Shown here in pieces: positions 1 to 8,767 of a DNA stretch of 64,000 nucleotides (positions within the stretch are counted from its first letter, which is position 1; each line of letters starts with the position of its first letter). The notes under the pieces were generated by a model. That model ran no database searches, was not told the origin of the DNA, and worked only from the letters and a program-made list of their open reading frames with translations. Source of the stretch: Litorilituus sp. (GTDB taxonomy: Bacteria > Pseudomonadota > Gammaproteobacteria > Enterobacterales > Alteromonadaceae); the NCBI GenBank assembly GCA_030754235.1, contig JASMAS010000046.1:24065-88064 (forward strand), read 5' to 3'. The translations under genes and the position numbers were made by a program.

Positions 1-170
1 AAATTCATATCTAACAAAATTAGCGATATCTCATGTTCAGCAGCTTTAAGCTTTATTTGCGCAACCTGCGGATTATCAGCTTCAATACATTCATAGCCAT
101 TATCTTCAAATAATATTGAAAGACTTAAACGAACATCTTTGCGATCTTCGACAACTAATATAGCACTCAT
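1..170 (-). CDS. Response regulator receiver protein (5' part only, cut by window edge)
   Basis: Reverse-strand start ATG at 170, preceded by an AAGGAAA ribosome-binding site; the frame stays open to the window edge (56 codons). The translation begins MSAILVVEDRKDVRLSLSIL and reaches LILLDMN. This is the first half of a CheY-like receiver: the acidic pocket is VVED (E8-D9), and the LLDMN end supplies the phospho-acceptor Asp at about residue 55. The output domain lies outside the window, so the type of regulator cannot be told. It is divergent from lexA across about 300 bases. Confidence 0.8.
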   Translation of the reverse strand, partial: MSAILVVEDRKDVRLSLSILFEDNGYECIEADNPQVAQIKLKAAEHEISLILLDMN

Positions 171-466
171 AAATTGGAAATTTCCTTATACTCAATGAAA
201 TAATACTTTTACTACTAGGGCACAGAGCAACATTAGTGAATTACGCAAAGACATTACTAGAATCTTATAAAAACAACAAGCCCTTAAATAAGTGATGCGA
301 ATAGTGTATTAACCTTCATTGAAATGGTTATATTGAGAAAGAGACTCACTGAATCTCAAACCACACACTCTCCAAAAAAATATGCCTAGACTTGCGTTTA
401 TTCTGTAGCTGTATATACTGACAGTTGTAAATAAACACAGCACTTTACCTCATTAAGGAAAAGCAA
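171..466. promoter_or_regulatory. Intergenic region between response regulator and lexA; lexA promoter
   Basis: No gene is visible in these 296 bases. The right end holds a likely sigma70 promoter for lexA: TTGCGT at 392-397, a 16-base spacer, and TATACT at 414-419, with the -10 lying inside the LexA operator. AT-rich sequence to the left presumably holds the promoter of the reverse-strand response regulator, but I cannot pin it down. Confidence 0.6.
409..424 (+). promoter_or_regulatory. LexA operator (SOS box) of lexA
   Basis: The sequence CTGTATATACTGACAG fits the gammaproteobacterial SOS box CTG-N10-CAG exactly, with the AT-rich core typical of strong sites. It overlaps the -10 TATACT of the promoter and sits 42 bases before the lexA start, so it should give autorepression. 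Only one box is visible here; many enterobacterial lexA genes have two. Confidence 0.92.
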
Positions 467-1102
467 ATGTCTACCATGAATGAATTAAAACCATTAACCA
501 ATAGACAACAACAAATCTTCGATCTCATCAAAGAAAATATTCATGACACGGGCATGCCGCCAACGCGTGCTGAAATTGCAGGTTTTTTTGGCTTTAAATC
601 AGCCAATGCAGCAGAAGAGCATTTAAAAGCACTTGCAAAAAAAGGCTATATTGAAATGCTACCGGGAACTTCTCGTGGTATTCGCCTAGCAGAGCAATTT
701 ATTGACGTTGAAGCAGGTTTACCACTAATTGGTAGAGTCGCTGCTGGTGAACCTATTCTTGCTGAAGAGCATGTTGAAGATCACTATCAAATGGACGGCA
801 ATTTATTTCACCCTGCTGCTGATTATTTGCTACGTGTTAATGGCGAAAGCATGAAAGATATCGGCATTTTAGACGGCGATTTATTAGCGGTTCACCAAAC
901 AACTGATGTACAAAACGGTCAGGTCATTGTAGCTAGAGTTGAAAATGATGTCACCGTGAAGCGCTTTAAACGAGATGGCAATCTTGTCTATCTACATGCT
1001 GAAAATGAAGCATTTTCACCTATTGAAGTTGATTTAAGTTGCCAAGAGTTTACTGTTGAAGGTATTGCGGTGGGTATTATCCGAAATGGCAGTTGGATGT
1101 AA
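467..1102 (+). CDS. lexA: LexA repressor, SOS response regulator
   Basis: LexA represses DNA-damage genes and cleaves itself when RecA filaments form. The 211-residue protein has the winged-helix N-terminal domain (about 8-72, with [15 protein letters not shown] as recognition region) and a C-terminal S24 peptidase domain. The scissile Ala-Gly is A93-G94 in RVAAGEP, the catalytic serine is S128 (GESMK) and the catalytic lysine is K165 (VTVKR). The length is a little above the 202 residues of E. coli LexA. The chosen ATG follows AAGGAAAAGCAA; a second ATG three codons later (MNELK) is possible but has worse spacing. An SOS box lies just upstream. All key residues are present, so the protein should be active. 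Confidence 0.97.
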   Translation: MSTMNELKPLTNRQQQIFDLIKENIHDTGMPPTRAEIAGFFGFKSANAAEEHLKALAKKGYIEMLPGTSRGIRLAEQFIDVEAGLPLIGRVAAGEPILAEEHVEDHYQMDGNLFHPAADYLLRVNGESMKDIGILDGDLLAVHQTTDVQNGQVIVARVENDVTVKRFKRDGNLVYLHAENEAFSPIEVDLSCQEFTVEGIAVGIIRNGSWM

Positions 1103-1190
1103 ACCTTAGCCCTAATTCAATAACTAAGTGGTTAAAGCTATCATAGGCTTGAGCTGCTTATTTAATGCCTATTGTAAATCATTTCAACAG

Positions 1191-2252
1191 CTATAAGTGA
1201 TACCAACTACCATCAGCTTTTAAAACAAACCAAGGCTTAGAATACCAGTAGTAATGACCCGGTTGACTAATGCTCGCGGCGGTACAATTACATCTGACTC
1301 GCCCTACGGGTAAATCATCACTAAAATCAATAGTAAAGCTGTTTTCTCCCTGCCATTGGATTTGTTGCTTTCCTAAACCTGAAATATAGCAATTAAGTTG
1401 TGACTTATAAAAATCATCAGTTTCTACCGTAAAGGTAATACTTCTGGCCTGCTGATACTTAACAATAGTTTCAGCATGAGCACCCTGTAATTGAATATTA
1501 AAGGGAAGTGAATTGAGTTTATCACGTAAACCTGAAATTTGATCATAAGGCATAGAGGCCGGAAAACGCGGCACAATACTTAAATCAGTATAAAGGCCTA
1601 CCGCTCCCGATTGCTGCGAAAAGCCAACAAAGTTATGTGCGTTCACCCAATCTTGAATACTTGGATCATATTCACCATAAGGATAAGCCAGATAACGCCA
1701 ACTTTGCCCTGTTTTTTCTTTAATAATAGCTTCTGCTTTAAGCAATAACTCTGTTTGTTTATCTAACCATTGCGTTTGATCTAGCCCTTCATTTATTCTC
1801 ACCATGGAATCATGTTCAAAGCCATGGTTAGCAATGGTCACACCTTCATCTGCTAACGATTTTAATTGCGACCATGATAAATACGTCGACTTTTTCTTTT
1901 TTTCTTCACGGTTTATCAAACCCGGGTTCACAAAAATGGTATAAGGGTAATTAAATTTATCGAGCAGTGGCTTTGCTTGAACAAGCAGGTCAATATATGC
2001 GTCATCAAACGTAATAGCGACAGTTTTATTGGGTAAAGTTTTTTGCTGTTCAATAGCAACAATGATTTGTGATAAGGCAACAACATGAAAGTGATTATCT
2101 TTTAAATATTGTAAGTGCACCTCAAATTGCTTAGGGGTAATACTAGTACTTTTGGGCGTACTATTGCTAACATGATGATATTGTAAAATGACAGCGGCAA
2201 AACTGGAAACGTGAAAAGCGCATAAAAATAAAGCCAGAATGCCAAATCTCAT
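1191..2252 (-). CDS. Secreted polysaccharide deacetylase (NodB domain)
   Basis: The 353-residue protein begins with a hydrophobic signal peptide (about 1-20, cleavage near SFAA) and so acts in the periplasm or outside. The NodB fold is seen in ITFDDAY (81-86, catalytic base and metal Asp pair), NHGFEHDS (metal ligands H143 and H147) and YLAYPYGEYD (187-196), in the standard order. The family removes N-acetyl groups from amino-sugar polymers such as chitin, peptidoglycan or biofilm poly-GlcNAc; the substrate cannot be read from the sequence. A roughly 110-residue C-terminal extension after the NodB domain has no motif I recognise. The gene lies on the opposite strand between lexA and the MATE gene, interrupting the lexA-dinF order of enterobacteria. 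Confidence 0.88.
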   Translation of the reverse strand: MRFGILALFLCAFHVSSFAAVILQYHHVSNSTPKSTSITPKQFEVHLQYLKDNHFHVVALSQIIVAIEQQKTLPNKTVAITFDDAYIDLLVQAKPLLDKFNYPYTIFVNPGLINREEKKKKSTYLSWSQLKSLADEGVTIANHGFEHDSMVRINEGLDQTQWLDKQTELLLKAEAIIKEKTGQSWRYLAYPYGEYDPSIQDWVNAHNFVGFSQQSGAVGLYTDLSIVPRFPASMPYDQISGLRDKLNSLPFNIQLQGAHAETIVKYQQARSITFTVETDDFYKSQLNCYISGLGKQQIQWQGENSFTIDFSDDLPVGRVRCNCTAASISQPGHYYWYSKPWFVLKADGSWYHL

Positions 2253-2304
2253 AATTATTTCCTATTTAAAATTGAATATCTTAAAATAGCTTTTTTTTGA
2301 CGAT

Positions 2305-3687
2305 ATGCCTAGTGATAAGGAAGAGTTTTTGCTAAAAATTGCCGACCTAGATCAACATAAACAGCTATTGTTGCTAGCTTTTCCCATGATACTCTCTAAT
2401 ATAACCGTGCCTTTACTCGGTTTAGTCGATACCGCTGTCATCGGCCACTTGCCTCACGCTTATTTTTTAGGTGGCAGCACTATTGGTGCAATGATAATTA
2501 CCTCAATAACTTGGCTATGTGGCTTTCTGCGCATGTCGACTACGGGCTTAAGTGCACAAGCCTATGGTTTCAATGATATCCAGCAAAATTTATTAGTACT
2601 ATTACGCGGTATCTTAGTTGCTTTTGCTATTGGCTTTAGCTTTGTTTTGCTACAGGTTCCCTTTATTGATATTGCCCTAAATGTAGCAGGTGGCTCAGAT
2701 CAAGTGCAATTATATGCTAAACAGTACAGTGAAATACGTATTTGGGGTTTACCCGCTGCATTGGCAAATTTAGTGATTCTCGGTTGGTTATTAGGTAACC
2801 ACCAAGCCAGCGTAGTCATGTGGCTGCTTATTGCTACCAACCTTATTAATATTTGCTTAGATTTACTGTTTGTTTTTGGTTTTGGCTGGCAAGTAAAGGG
2901 GGTTGCTAGTGCTACCATCATTGCTGAATACTCAGGATTACTTGCCGGATTAACCATTATTTTTCTGCGTTATTACTCATCGGTTAAGCAATTTTTGACG
3001 GATCAGACAGCACTATTCGCATCATTGTTTGAGCAAAATAGTTTGTTCTGCTATTTCAAGCTAAACCGTGATATTCTAATTCGCACTTTATGTTTAGAAG
3101 CCTGTTTTCTTTTTATTACCTTTCAAGGGGCAAGATTAGGTGATGAAGTGGTTGCCGCCAATGCTATTTTAATGAATTTTCTGTTACTTATTTCTTTTGG
3201 TTTAGATGGCATCGCCAATGCAGCAGAGGTTATGGTAGGTAAAGCCTACGGTGAAGAGGATAATAAAAAACTGCACTCAACTGTAAAAATAGGGTTGTTT
3301 TGGACTGCCATTTTCGCCCTGGCTTATGCCTTGCTGTTTGCTCTAGCAGGACAATGGTTACTGTCACTTATTTCAAACATTAACGCCGTTATTGATTTTG
3401 CCCAACACTATTTAGTGTGGATGATAATCCTGCCTCTAGTTGCCTGTTGGTGTTATTTGTTTGATGGCGTATATATTGGTTTAATGAAAGCAACAGCCAT
3501 GCGCAATAGCATGATGATAGCCACATTTGCTGGTTTTTTTCCATTATGGTTTTTACTCAAAGATTACGGTAACCACGGTTTATGGGCTGCACTGTTATGT
3601 TTTATGCTCATAAGAGGAGTTACCTTAGCATGGCACTACAAGTGTAGAGTACTTAACACTATTCCTATTGATCCGGCTTCAAGTTAG
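2305..3687 (+). CDS. dinF: MATE family efflux transporter, DinF type
   Basis: This inner-membrane cation-coupled multidrug antiporter of the DinF branch has up to 460 residues and about 12 hydrophobic segments. The N-terminal LLAFPMILSNITVPLLGLVD stretch and the following TAVIGHL are almost diagnostic of DinF. The ATG at 2305 has no ribosome-binding site; TTG at 2329 is preceded at five bases by AAGGAAG and would give a protein starting MLKIADLDQHKQLL, closer to known DinF N-termini, so the true start may be 2329. In E. coli dinF is in one SOS operon with lexA; here a reverse-strand gene separates them and I see no SOS box before it. Its 3' end overlaps the next reverse-strand gene by 23 bases. 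Confidence 0.9.
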   Translation: MPSDKEEFLLKIADLDQHKQLLLLAFPMILSNITVPLLGLVDTAVIGHLPHAYFLGGSTIGAMIITSITWLCGFLRMSTTGLSAQAYGFNDIQQNLLVLLRGILVAFAIGFSFVLLQVPFIDIALNVAGGSDQVQLYAKQYSEIRIWGLPAALANLVILGWLLGNHQASVVMWLLIATNLINICLDLLFVFGFGWQVKGVASATIIAEYSGLLAGLTIIFLRYYSSVKQFLTDQTALFASLFEQNSLFCYFKLNRDILIRTLCLEACFLFITFQGARLGDEVVAANAILMNFLLLISFGLDGIANAAEVMVGKAYGEEDNKKLHSTVKIGLFWTAIFALAYALLFALAGQWLLSLISNINAVIDFAQHYLVWMIILPLVACWCYLFDGVYIGLMKATAMRNSMMIATFAGFFPLWFLLKDYGNHGLWAALLCFMLIRGVTLAWHYKCRVLNTIPIDPASS

Positions 3688-3913
3688 GCAAACTGGCGTT
3701 ACTCATGGCACTTAACACCACGCCGATAGCAAAACCAATAAAAGTAATTGCCCCCATCGCTGCTTTATATTCTTCTGTTACCTCAGCAGCATAAATCAGG
3801 GTTAACACCACACCCATTGCCGCGCAAACAAAACTAATTTTAGCTATCACTCCGATAATTTTTTGCCAAAAATGTTTAGGTTGGTGTTTAGCTGGTTGCA
3901 TAGATATCACCAT
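3665..3913 (-). CDS. Small two-helix membrane protein of unknown function
   Basis: An 82-residue protein with two likely membrane segments (about 18-43 and 52-70) and a short basic N-terminus (KHQPKHFWQK). I recognise no family. The start is uncertain: ATG at 3913 has no clear ribosome-binding site, while ATG at 3901 (MQPAKHQ) follows a weak GGTG. The last 23 bases overlap the 3' end of the MATE gene on the other strand. The hydrophobic pattern favours a real gene, but it rests on composition alone. Confidence 0.5.
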   Translation of the reverse strand: MVISMQPAKHQPKHFWQKIIGVIAKISFVCAAMGVVLTLIYAAEVTEEYKAAMGAITFIGFAIGVVLSAMSNASLPNLKPDQ

Positions 3914-3968
3914 TAAAAAGTTATGATCTATATTCTAGCTATTGATCAGCAAAGCGCTTTGACAGGTA

Positions 3969-4334
3969 TCAAGTTTTGAACAATTTTTGAGAATAAGAAC
4001 TTGCTAGTTTCGCTAATATAAAACCAAAAAATAATCCCAGTGCATTAGCGCCCATATCTAACCATTCACCATAACGGTTAACATAAGGCTGTATAAGTTC
4101 AATAGCACCACTAAACACCAAAAAAGCGATGATAATTAATCGATAATAGCGAGGTTTTCTCAAGGCAGTAGGTAAAATCAATGCTGCATAAGCAATAAAG
4201 TGATGAGTTTTATCTGTGCCCGGTACAACGGGCAAATTTGCAGCAGGCCAAAGCGAGAGAGTCGCAATGGCAGCTAATAGCAACAAGGTTAAGCTTATCC
4301 AATATTTTTCCATAAAACGAATAACATAAAGCAT
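3969..4334 (-). CDS. VanZ-like family membrane protein
   Basis: A small membrane protein of the VanZ-like family, whose molecular role is unknown in most bacteria. The family pattern is present: DKTHHFIAYAAL after the first long helix, then ELIQPYVNRYGEWLDMGAN, then a final GLFFGFIL helix, giving about four membrane segments. The reading frame is open further upstream to 4442, but that would overlap the upstream gene by over 100 bases. I place the start at ATG 4334, one base after the upstream stop; ATG 4313 (MEKYWISL) is the other candidate. Coupling to the upstream small membrane gene is likely. The name gives no evidence of vancomycin resistance. Confidence 0.75.
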   Translation of the reverse strand: MLYVIRFMEKYWISLTLLLLAAIATLSLWPAANLPVVPGTDKTHHFIAYAALILPTALRKPRYYRLIIIAFLVFSGAIELIQPYVNRYGEWLDMGANALGLFFGFILAKLASSYSQKLFKT

Positions 4335-4335
4335 A

Positions 4336-4611
4336 CTAATTATCTTTATCATTTTTTGCCGACAAGCTTTGATTGACTTGAGTACGATTGAGAATAGTAA
4401 ACCAACGATTAGCAAAAATACCAACATAGCCCCATATTGCAATAATGCTCGCTAGGGCTATTACCACTAGCCCTACCAACTGCCATAGGTGATGATAATA
4501 ATAACCAAGAGCAATACATAATAGCCCGAAAACAAAAAGGCCAAGACCACGCAAAAAAATAGCTAAACTGCGACGGGGATCTTGACCTAAAAAAGCAAGC
4601 AAGTTGTTCAT
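4336..4611 (-). CDS. Small membrane protein of unknown function
   Basis: A 91-residue protein with two hydrophobic segments (about 18-38 and 44-67) followed by a polar, lysine-rich tail ending KNDKDN. The ATG at 4611 is preceded by AGGT at good spacing. Its stop is one base from the likely start of the VanZ-like gene, so the two are probably co-translated. I do not recognise the family. Confidence 0.65.
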   Translation of the reverse strand: MNNLLAFLGQDPRRSLAIFLRGLGLFVFGLLCIALGYYYHHLWQLVGLVVIALASIIAIWGYVGIFANRWFTILNRTQVNQSLSAKNDKDN

Positions 4612-4658
4612 ATTAACCTGACTGCTCTGTGCTTATGATATTTTAGCACGGGGAAAAA

Positions 4659-5237
4659 TTAATAATATGAATGTTCACCACGATTATGCTCAGTGACATC
4701 TTTCACGCCCTTGATTTCATCACCCATGATATCAAGTAGCTGCTTTTCAATGCCATCTTTTACGGTCACATCAATTTGACTACAACCATTACAGCCGCCA
4801 CCAAATTGCAATACTACAAAGCCATCTTCGGTGATTTCTATTAAAGTACATTCACCACCATGACCCGCTAATTGCGGGTTAACTTCTGCTTGTAAAAAGT
4901 AGTGAACACGATCAAACAGTGGGGCATCACCAGCGACTTTGCGTAATTTGGCATTGGGTGCTTTTAAGGTTAACTGAGAGCCCATTTGGTCAGTCACAAA
5001 ATCAATCTCAGCTTCTTCAAGAAAACTTTTACTATCGCCATCTACCATGGCAGAAAAACCCTCGAAAGGTAATTCTAGATCATCAGGCTCTACCGCATCT
5101 GCTGGACAATAAGAAACGCCACATTCCGCTTTAGCTGTCCCAGGGTTAACAACAAATACTCTAATATGTGTGCCTTCGGCTTGCTGTGATAATAACTTAA
5201 CAAAATGCTCTTGAGCGCTTGGTGAAATAGTGATCAT
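4659..5237 (-). CDS. nfuA: Fe-S biogenesis protein NfuA
   Basis: NfuA carries a 4Fe-4S cluster at a dimer interface and passes it to apo-enzymes, especially under oxidative stress or iron shortage. The 192-residue protein has the degenerate A-type (IscA-like) N-terminal domain starting [16 protein letters not shown] and a C-terminal Nfu domain with the cluster-binding CxxC in [10 protein letters not shown]. The frame is open to 5291, but the start at 5237 matches the family N-terminus and follows GAGAG; the longer version would run into the IscR-type palindrome at 5294-5318. E. coli has bioH, gntX/comF and nfuA together; here an M14 peptidase gene has entered that group. Confidence 0.95.
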   Translation of the reverse strand: MITISPSAQEHFVKLLSQQAEGTHIRVFVVNPGTAKAECGVSYCPADAVEPDDLELPFEGFSAMVDGDSKSFLEEAEIDFVTDQMGSQLTLKAPNAKLRKVAGDAPLFDRVHYFLQAEVNPQLAGHGGECTLIEITEDGFVVLQFGGGCNGCSQIDVTVKDGIEKQLLDIMGDEIKGVKDVTEHNRGEHSYY

Positions 5238-5293
5238 AATACTGAAACTCTCTAACTTAGTGTCCACGGTACACTGACTGGTAGTAAACAAAC

Positions 5294-5318
5294 ATACTTG
5301 AGTAATTTACTCAAGTAT
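5294..5318. promoter_or_regulatory. IscR-type (type 1) operator upstream of nfuA
   Basis: A perfect inverted repeat: ATACTTGAGTAA, a central T, then TTACTCAAGTAT; the symmetry extends to 5291-5321 (31 bases). Compared from memory with the IscR type 1 consensus (ATASYYGACTRWWWYAGTCRRSTAT), 23 of 25 positions fit, the two exceptions being a symmetric C/G swap. It lies 57 bases upstream of the nfuA start. IscR control of nfuA makes biological sense, since IscR represses Fe-S assembly genes when clusters are plentiful. Confidence 0.82.
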
Positions 5319-5407
5319 GTTCATTTTACCCGCCAATTCGCTGATGTGCTAATGATTTTTACGCTTTTATTTGTTATTTTAATCTAAATCAATAAAAGGA
5401 AAGTGTA

Positions 5408-7975
5408 ATGTTTGCTGTTCATCGTTTAATTTCATTATTTTTACTGTTAATTTCACTATCGGCTCAAGCATTGCCTGTTAATGGCTACCTGCCCAAAAAA
5501 ATTAATTATGACCCATCCATTTCACGCCCTAGTACCAGTTTAGGCTTTGAAATTGGCCAACGACACATAAGACACGATCAATTAATAAAGTATTTTTCCA
5601 CCTTAGCCAAACAAAGCAGCCGGCTGCAATTAACCACTATAGGTAAAACAGCGCAACAAAGAGATCAGTTTTTAGTTACTATTTCAAGTCCCGATAATTT
5701 AGCGAAGTTAGATAATATTTTAAACAAAAGGCATATTCCACTTAACCATACTCACCCCCAAGATGAACCACTGGTTATTTGGCTTGGTTATAGCATTCAT
5801 GGCGATGAAATCAGTGGTGCCAATGCGGCCATGGTGGTTGCCTATTACTTAGCTGCCAGTCAAGAAGAGTCAATAGAAACTATACTGGCTAATACTATTA
5901 TTGTATTAGAGCCAAGCATGAACCCCGATGGTATGGACAGATTTGTTAATTGGGTAAGCACTTTTAGAGGCTCAGCAGATAATAGCGATGCGAATCATAT
6001 TGAACACCATCAAGACTGGGTAAGTGGCAGAACGAATCATTTTTGGTTTGATTTAAATCGTGATTGGTTATTGCTAACACAATCAGAAAGTCGTCATAGA
6101 TTACGCTATTTTCATCACTATCAACCTCATGTGCTCGGCGACTACCACGAAATGGGCCCCAACAGCAGTTACTTCTTTCAGCCGGGCATCATCAGTAGAA
6201 CGAATCCCTTAACACCCAAGAAAAATGTTTCTTTAACTCAGGCTTTAGCTAAATATCATGCCAAGGCGTTAGATGGTGCACAACGCTTATATTACAGTGA
6301 AGAAAGCTTTGATGACTTTTATTATGGTAAAGGCTCAACCTATCCCGATATTAACGGCGGCATTGGTATTTTATTTGAGCAAGCTAGTTCCCGAGGTATG
6401 CAGCAAAAAACCATTAATGGCTTACTTACCTTTGAGTATGGTATTCAAAATCATGTGTTAACTTCTCTCTCTACTATAGAAGGGGCTTGGCACAATAGAG
6501 AAGCATTAAAACAATATCGCCATGAGTTTTACCAGCAATCGATCAAGCAAGCTAAAAAAGATAACATTGAAGGCTACTTAGTTTCCGAAGCTAAAGATAA
6601 ATTTCGTTTACATGCCCTACTGTCAACTTTATCGCAACATCAAATAAAGGTTTATCCACTCACGAAAGATTTTGCGTATAATGACAACAACTATGCTAAA
6701 GCTGACAGTTACTTTATCCCCACTGAACAAGCACAATATCGATTGATCCAAGCGTTATTCACTCAAGCTACCGATTTTCCTGATAATACCTTTTATGATG
6801 TCTCAGGTTGGACCATACCACTTGCAATGAATATAGGCTTTCAAGCACTTGATAGCACTTGGGGTATTGAGCATGCGAAAAAAGCTTGGTCTAAGGCAGA
6901 TATAATCTCGATAGAAAATACAGTTTCAGAACAAGAGAGCTATGCCTATGCTTTTGAGTGGCACCATTATTTAGCGCCTAAATTATTAAACCAATTACTG
7001 GCTAGAGATATCAAAGCCAAGGTTGCCACCAGTGCTTTTATCAGTCAAGTAGCCAACAAAGACTACACATTCAAAGCCGGCACTATTATTGTGCCCGCGG
7101 CAATTCAAACTCAACTGCATTGGCGCAAAACGCTAATAACACTAGCCAACCAGGTTAACCTCCCCGTTAAGCCACTTAATAGCGGCTTAACTAGCTCAGG
7201 GATTGATTTAGGCAGTAGCTCTTTTCACAAGGTAACACCACCTAAAGCATTACTATTAGGTGGTGAAGGGGTTTCTCAATATGAGGCAGGAGAAGTTCGT
7301 TATTATCTTGATGAAACCTTAGCAATCCCTGTGAGTATTGTTGACCATAAACACTTAGACAAACTTAATTTATCCCACTATAGCCATGTGATTTTAGTTA
7401 ACGGCAACTACACTAAAGTAAGCGATAAAAGCAAAAACAAGCTCAAAGATTGGCTTCAACAAGGCGGTGTAATCATTGGTCAAAAACGTGGTGCTAAATG
7501 GCTTTCTCAACAAGAAATACTAGCGGTTGACTTTGTTAGCAAAGAGCAAATAGATCAGTTATTTGATAGCTCCACATTAACATATCTAGAGAAAGAAAAA
7601 TTAGCGGCAAGAAAACGTATCGCTGGCGCTATATTTAATACCCAACTCGATATATCTCATCCGTTAGCATTTGGTTTTGACACAAACACTTTACCCCTTT
7701 TTCGTAACAGCACCTTAATCATGAAAGCGGGTCAACAACCATTCATCACCTTAGCTAAATACACACCAAAACCATTGTTAAGCGGTTATAGCGATAAAAA
7801 CTTAGTTAATCAGTTAGCACATCATGCGGCGATTGTTGCGCATAATGTTGGCACCGGTCGAGTGATAGCTACCACAGACGTACTAGCCTTTAGAGGTTAT
7901 TGGCTTGGTAGCTCTAAGCTCTTAGCAAACAGCTTATTTTTTGCTAAGGCCTTTAACACACCTATTGGGGATTAA
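5408..7975 (+). CDS. Secreted M14-family zinc carboxypeptidase, large form
   Basis: The 855-residue protein has a signal peptide (about 1-22, cut after AQA) and acts in the periplasm or outside the cell. The peptidase domain occupies about residues 50-370: zinc ligands H131 and E134 in SIHGDEISGANA, substrate-binding region PSMNPDGMDR (169-178), and probably H247 in GDYHEMG. The LFEQASSRG segment further on may hold the catalytic Glu. The remaining about 450 residues are unassigned; they include a run around residues 650-700 (HVILVNGN, then GGVIIGQKRGAKWL) that resembles an amidotransferase-like Rossmann fold. The family cleaves peptides; this long architecture is common in marine protein-degrading gammaproteobacteria. 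A good AAGGAAAG ribosome-binding site precedes the ATG. Confidence 0.85.
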   Translation: MFAVHRLISLFLLLISLSAQALPVNGYLPKKINYDPSISRPSTSLGFEIGQRHIRHDQLIKYFSTLAKQSSRLQLTTIGKTAQQRDQFLVTISSPDNLAKLDNILNKRHIPLNHTHPQDEPLVIWLGYSIHGDEISGANAAMVVAYYLAASQEESIETILANTIIVLEPSMNPDGMDRFVNWVSTFRGSADNSDANHIEHHQDWVSGRTNHFWFDLNRDWLLLTQSESRHRLRYFHHYQPHVLGDYHEMGPNSSYFFQPGIISRTNPLTPKKNVSLTQALAKYHAKALDGAQRLYYSEESFDDFYYGKGSTYPDINGGIGILFEQASSRGMQQKTINGLLTFEYGIQNHVLTSLSTIEGAWHNREALKQYRHEFYQQSIKQAKKDNIEGYLVSEAKDKFRLHALLSTLSQHQIKVYPLTKDFAYNDNNYAKADSYFIPTEQAQYRLIQALFTQATDFPDNTFYDVSGWTIPLAMNIGFQALDSTWGIEHAKKAWSKADIISIENTVSEQESYAYAFEWHHYLAPKLLNQLLARDIKAKVATSAFISQVANKDYTFKAGTIIVPAAIQTQLHWRKTLITLANQVNLPVKPLNSGLTSSGIDLGSSSFHKVTPPKALLLGGEGVSQYEAGEVRYYLDETLAIPVSIVDHKHLDKLNLSHYSHVILVNGNYTKVSDKSKNKLKDWLQQGGVIIGQKRGAKWLSQQEILAVDFVSKEQIDQLFDSSTLTYLEKEKLAARKRIAGAIFNTQLDISHPLAFGFDTNTLPLFRNSTLIMKAGQQPFITLAKYTPKPLLSGYSDKNLVNQLAHHAAIVAHNVGTGRVIATTDVLAFRGYWLGSSKLLANSLFFAKAFNTPIGD

Positions 7976-7982
7976 CGCTCTT

Positions 7983-8702
7983 TCATTTGGGTAAAGTTAA
8001 ACAAACCGTCACCACAGTGACGGTTTCAACACCTTGTGATTTTAATAATTTACAAATTTCATTCACTGTACTGCCTGTGGTCAATACATCATCAATCAAC
8101 ACCACCTGTTTACAGTGTTTAATCAGGTGTTTATCAACAGTGAAGGCTTTGCTTAAGTTATTACGTCTTTGCTCTCCTGTTTTACCAACTTGACTGGCAT
8201 TCTTTTTTACACGTTGTAATGCTAACGCTTGATAGGGTAATTGCACTTTTTGAGCAAATCGCTTAGCAATAAGGTGCGCTTGGTTATAGCCACGTATTTG
8301 CCATTTACTGCTATGAAGTGGCACACTCAAAACTATATAATCAGGTTTTTTAGTCTGACGAGGTTCTGATGCTAGCCATTGCTCTGCCAATAAGTTGGCA
8401 AAAATAGTCGCTAGCTCAAATCGACCATTATATTTAAATGTTGTTAACCAGTGAGTGAAGGGGGGTAAGTAAGGGGATAAAGAAAATAAGCGATCAAAAT
8501 TCGCTCGAGGTAAACCTTTGCTCACTGCGGGCCAGTTAAGTAAATCTCCCTGAATTAAATCCTGATTAAATAGTGGTAAAGCCTCAAAGCAAGTAGAGCA
8601 CAACAACGGATACTTTTGTGTAGCATTGCCACAGAGATCACATTGTCCAAGTATTAACTGTAGCTTATGAAAATATCCACGAATTATTGTTTGCCATTCC
8701 AT
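7983..8702 (-). CDS. comF: ComF family protein (phosphoribosyltransferase-like, GntX/ComF)
   Basis: The 239-residue protein has an N-terminal zinc ribbon (C21, C24, C35, C38 in CDLCGN and CSTCF) and a C-terminal phosphoribosyltransferase fold with the PRPP loop VVLIDDVLTTGST. The family takes part in DNA uptake in competent bacteria and in use of DNA as nutrient (GntX in E. coli); the biochemical reaction is not firmly known. It is divergent from bioH, as in E. coli. Its 3' end holds a perfect 10-base-pair hairpin that probably terminates the convergent M14 peptidase transcript. Confidence 0.88.
   Translation of the reverse strand: MEWQTIIRGYFHKLQLILGQCDLCGNATQKYPLLCSTCFEALPLFNQDLIQGDLLNWPAVSKGLPRANFDRLFSLSPYLPPFTHWLTTFKYNGRFELATIFANLLAEQWLASEPRQTKKPDYIVLSVPLHSSKWQIRGYNQAHLIAKRFAQKVQLPYQALALQRVKKNASQVGKTGEQRRNNLSKAFTVDKHLIKHCKQVVLIDDVLTTGSTVNEICKLLKSQGVETVTVVTVCLTLPK
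8003..8026 (+). terminator. Hairpin terminator inside the comF 3' end
   Basis: Perfect stem AAACCGTCAC / GTGACGGTTT with a CACA loop. It lies 28 bases after the stop of the forward M14 peptidase gene and within the last codons of reverse-strand comF. The T-tract is short (TTT, then CAAC), so it is a probable rather than textbook terminator. Confidence 0.5.
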
Positions 8703-8767
8703 TATAAATATCCCTTAGGTACACTAGCTTTAACTTTTTTCTCGTAACTTGTGAAGTACACATAAGC

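Noticed and set aside
403..418. A second SOS box overlapping the first at lexA
   Set aside because: CTG at 403 is not followed by CAG after ten bases; only the box at 409-424 fits.
2700..2957. 85-codon open frame opposite the MATE gene
   Set aside because: A shadow of the MATE coding sequence with no start signal.
3969..4334. Vancomycin resistance by the VanZ-like gene
   Set aside because: The VanZ-like family is common in bacteria without such resistance, and no van genes are present.
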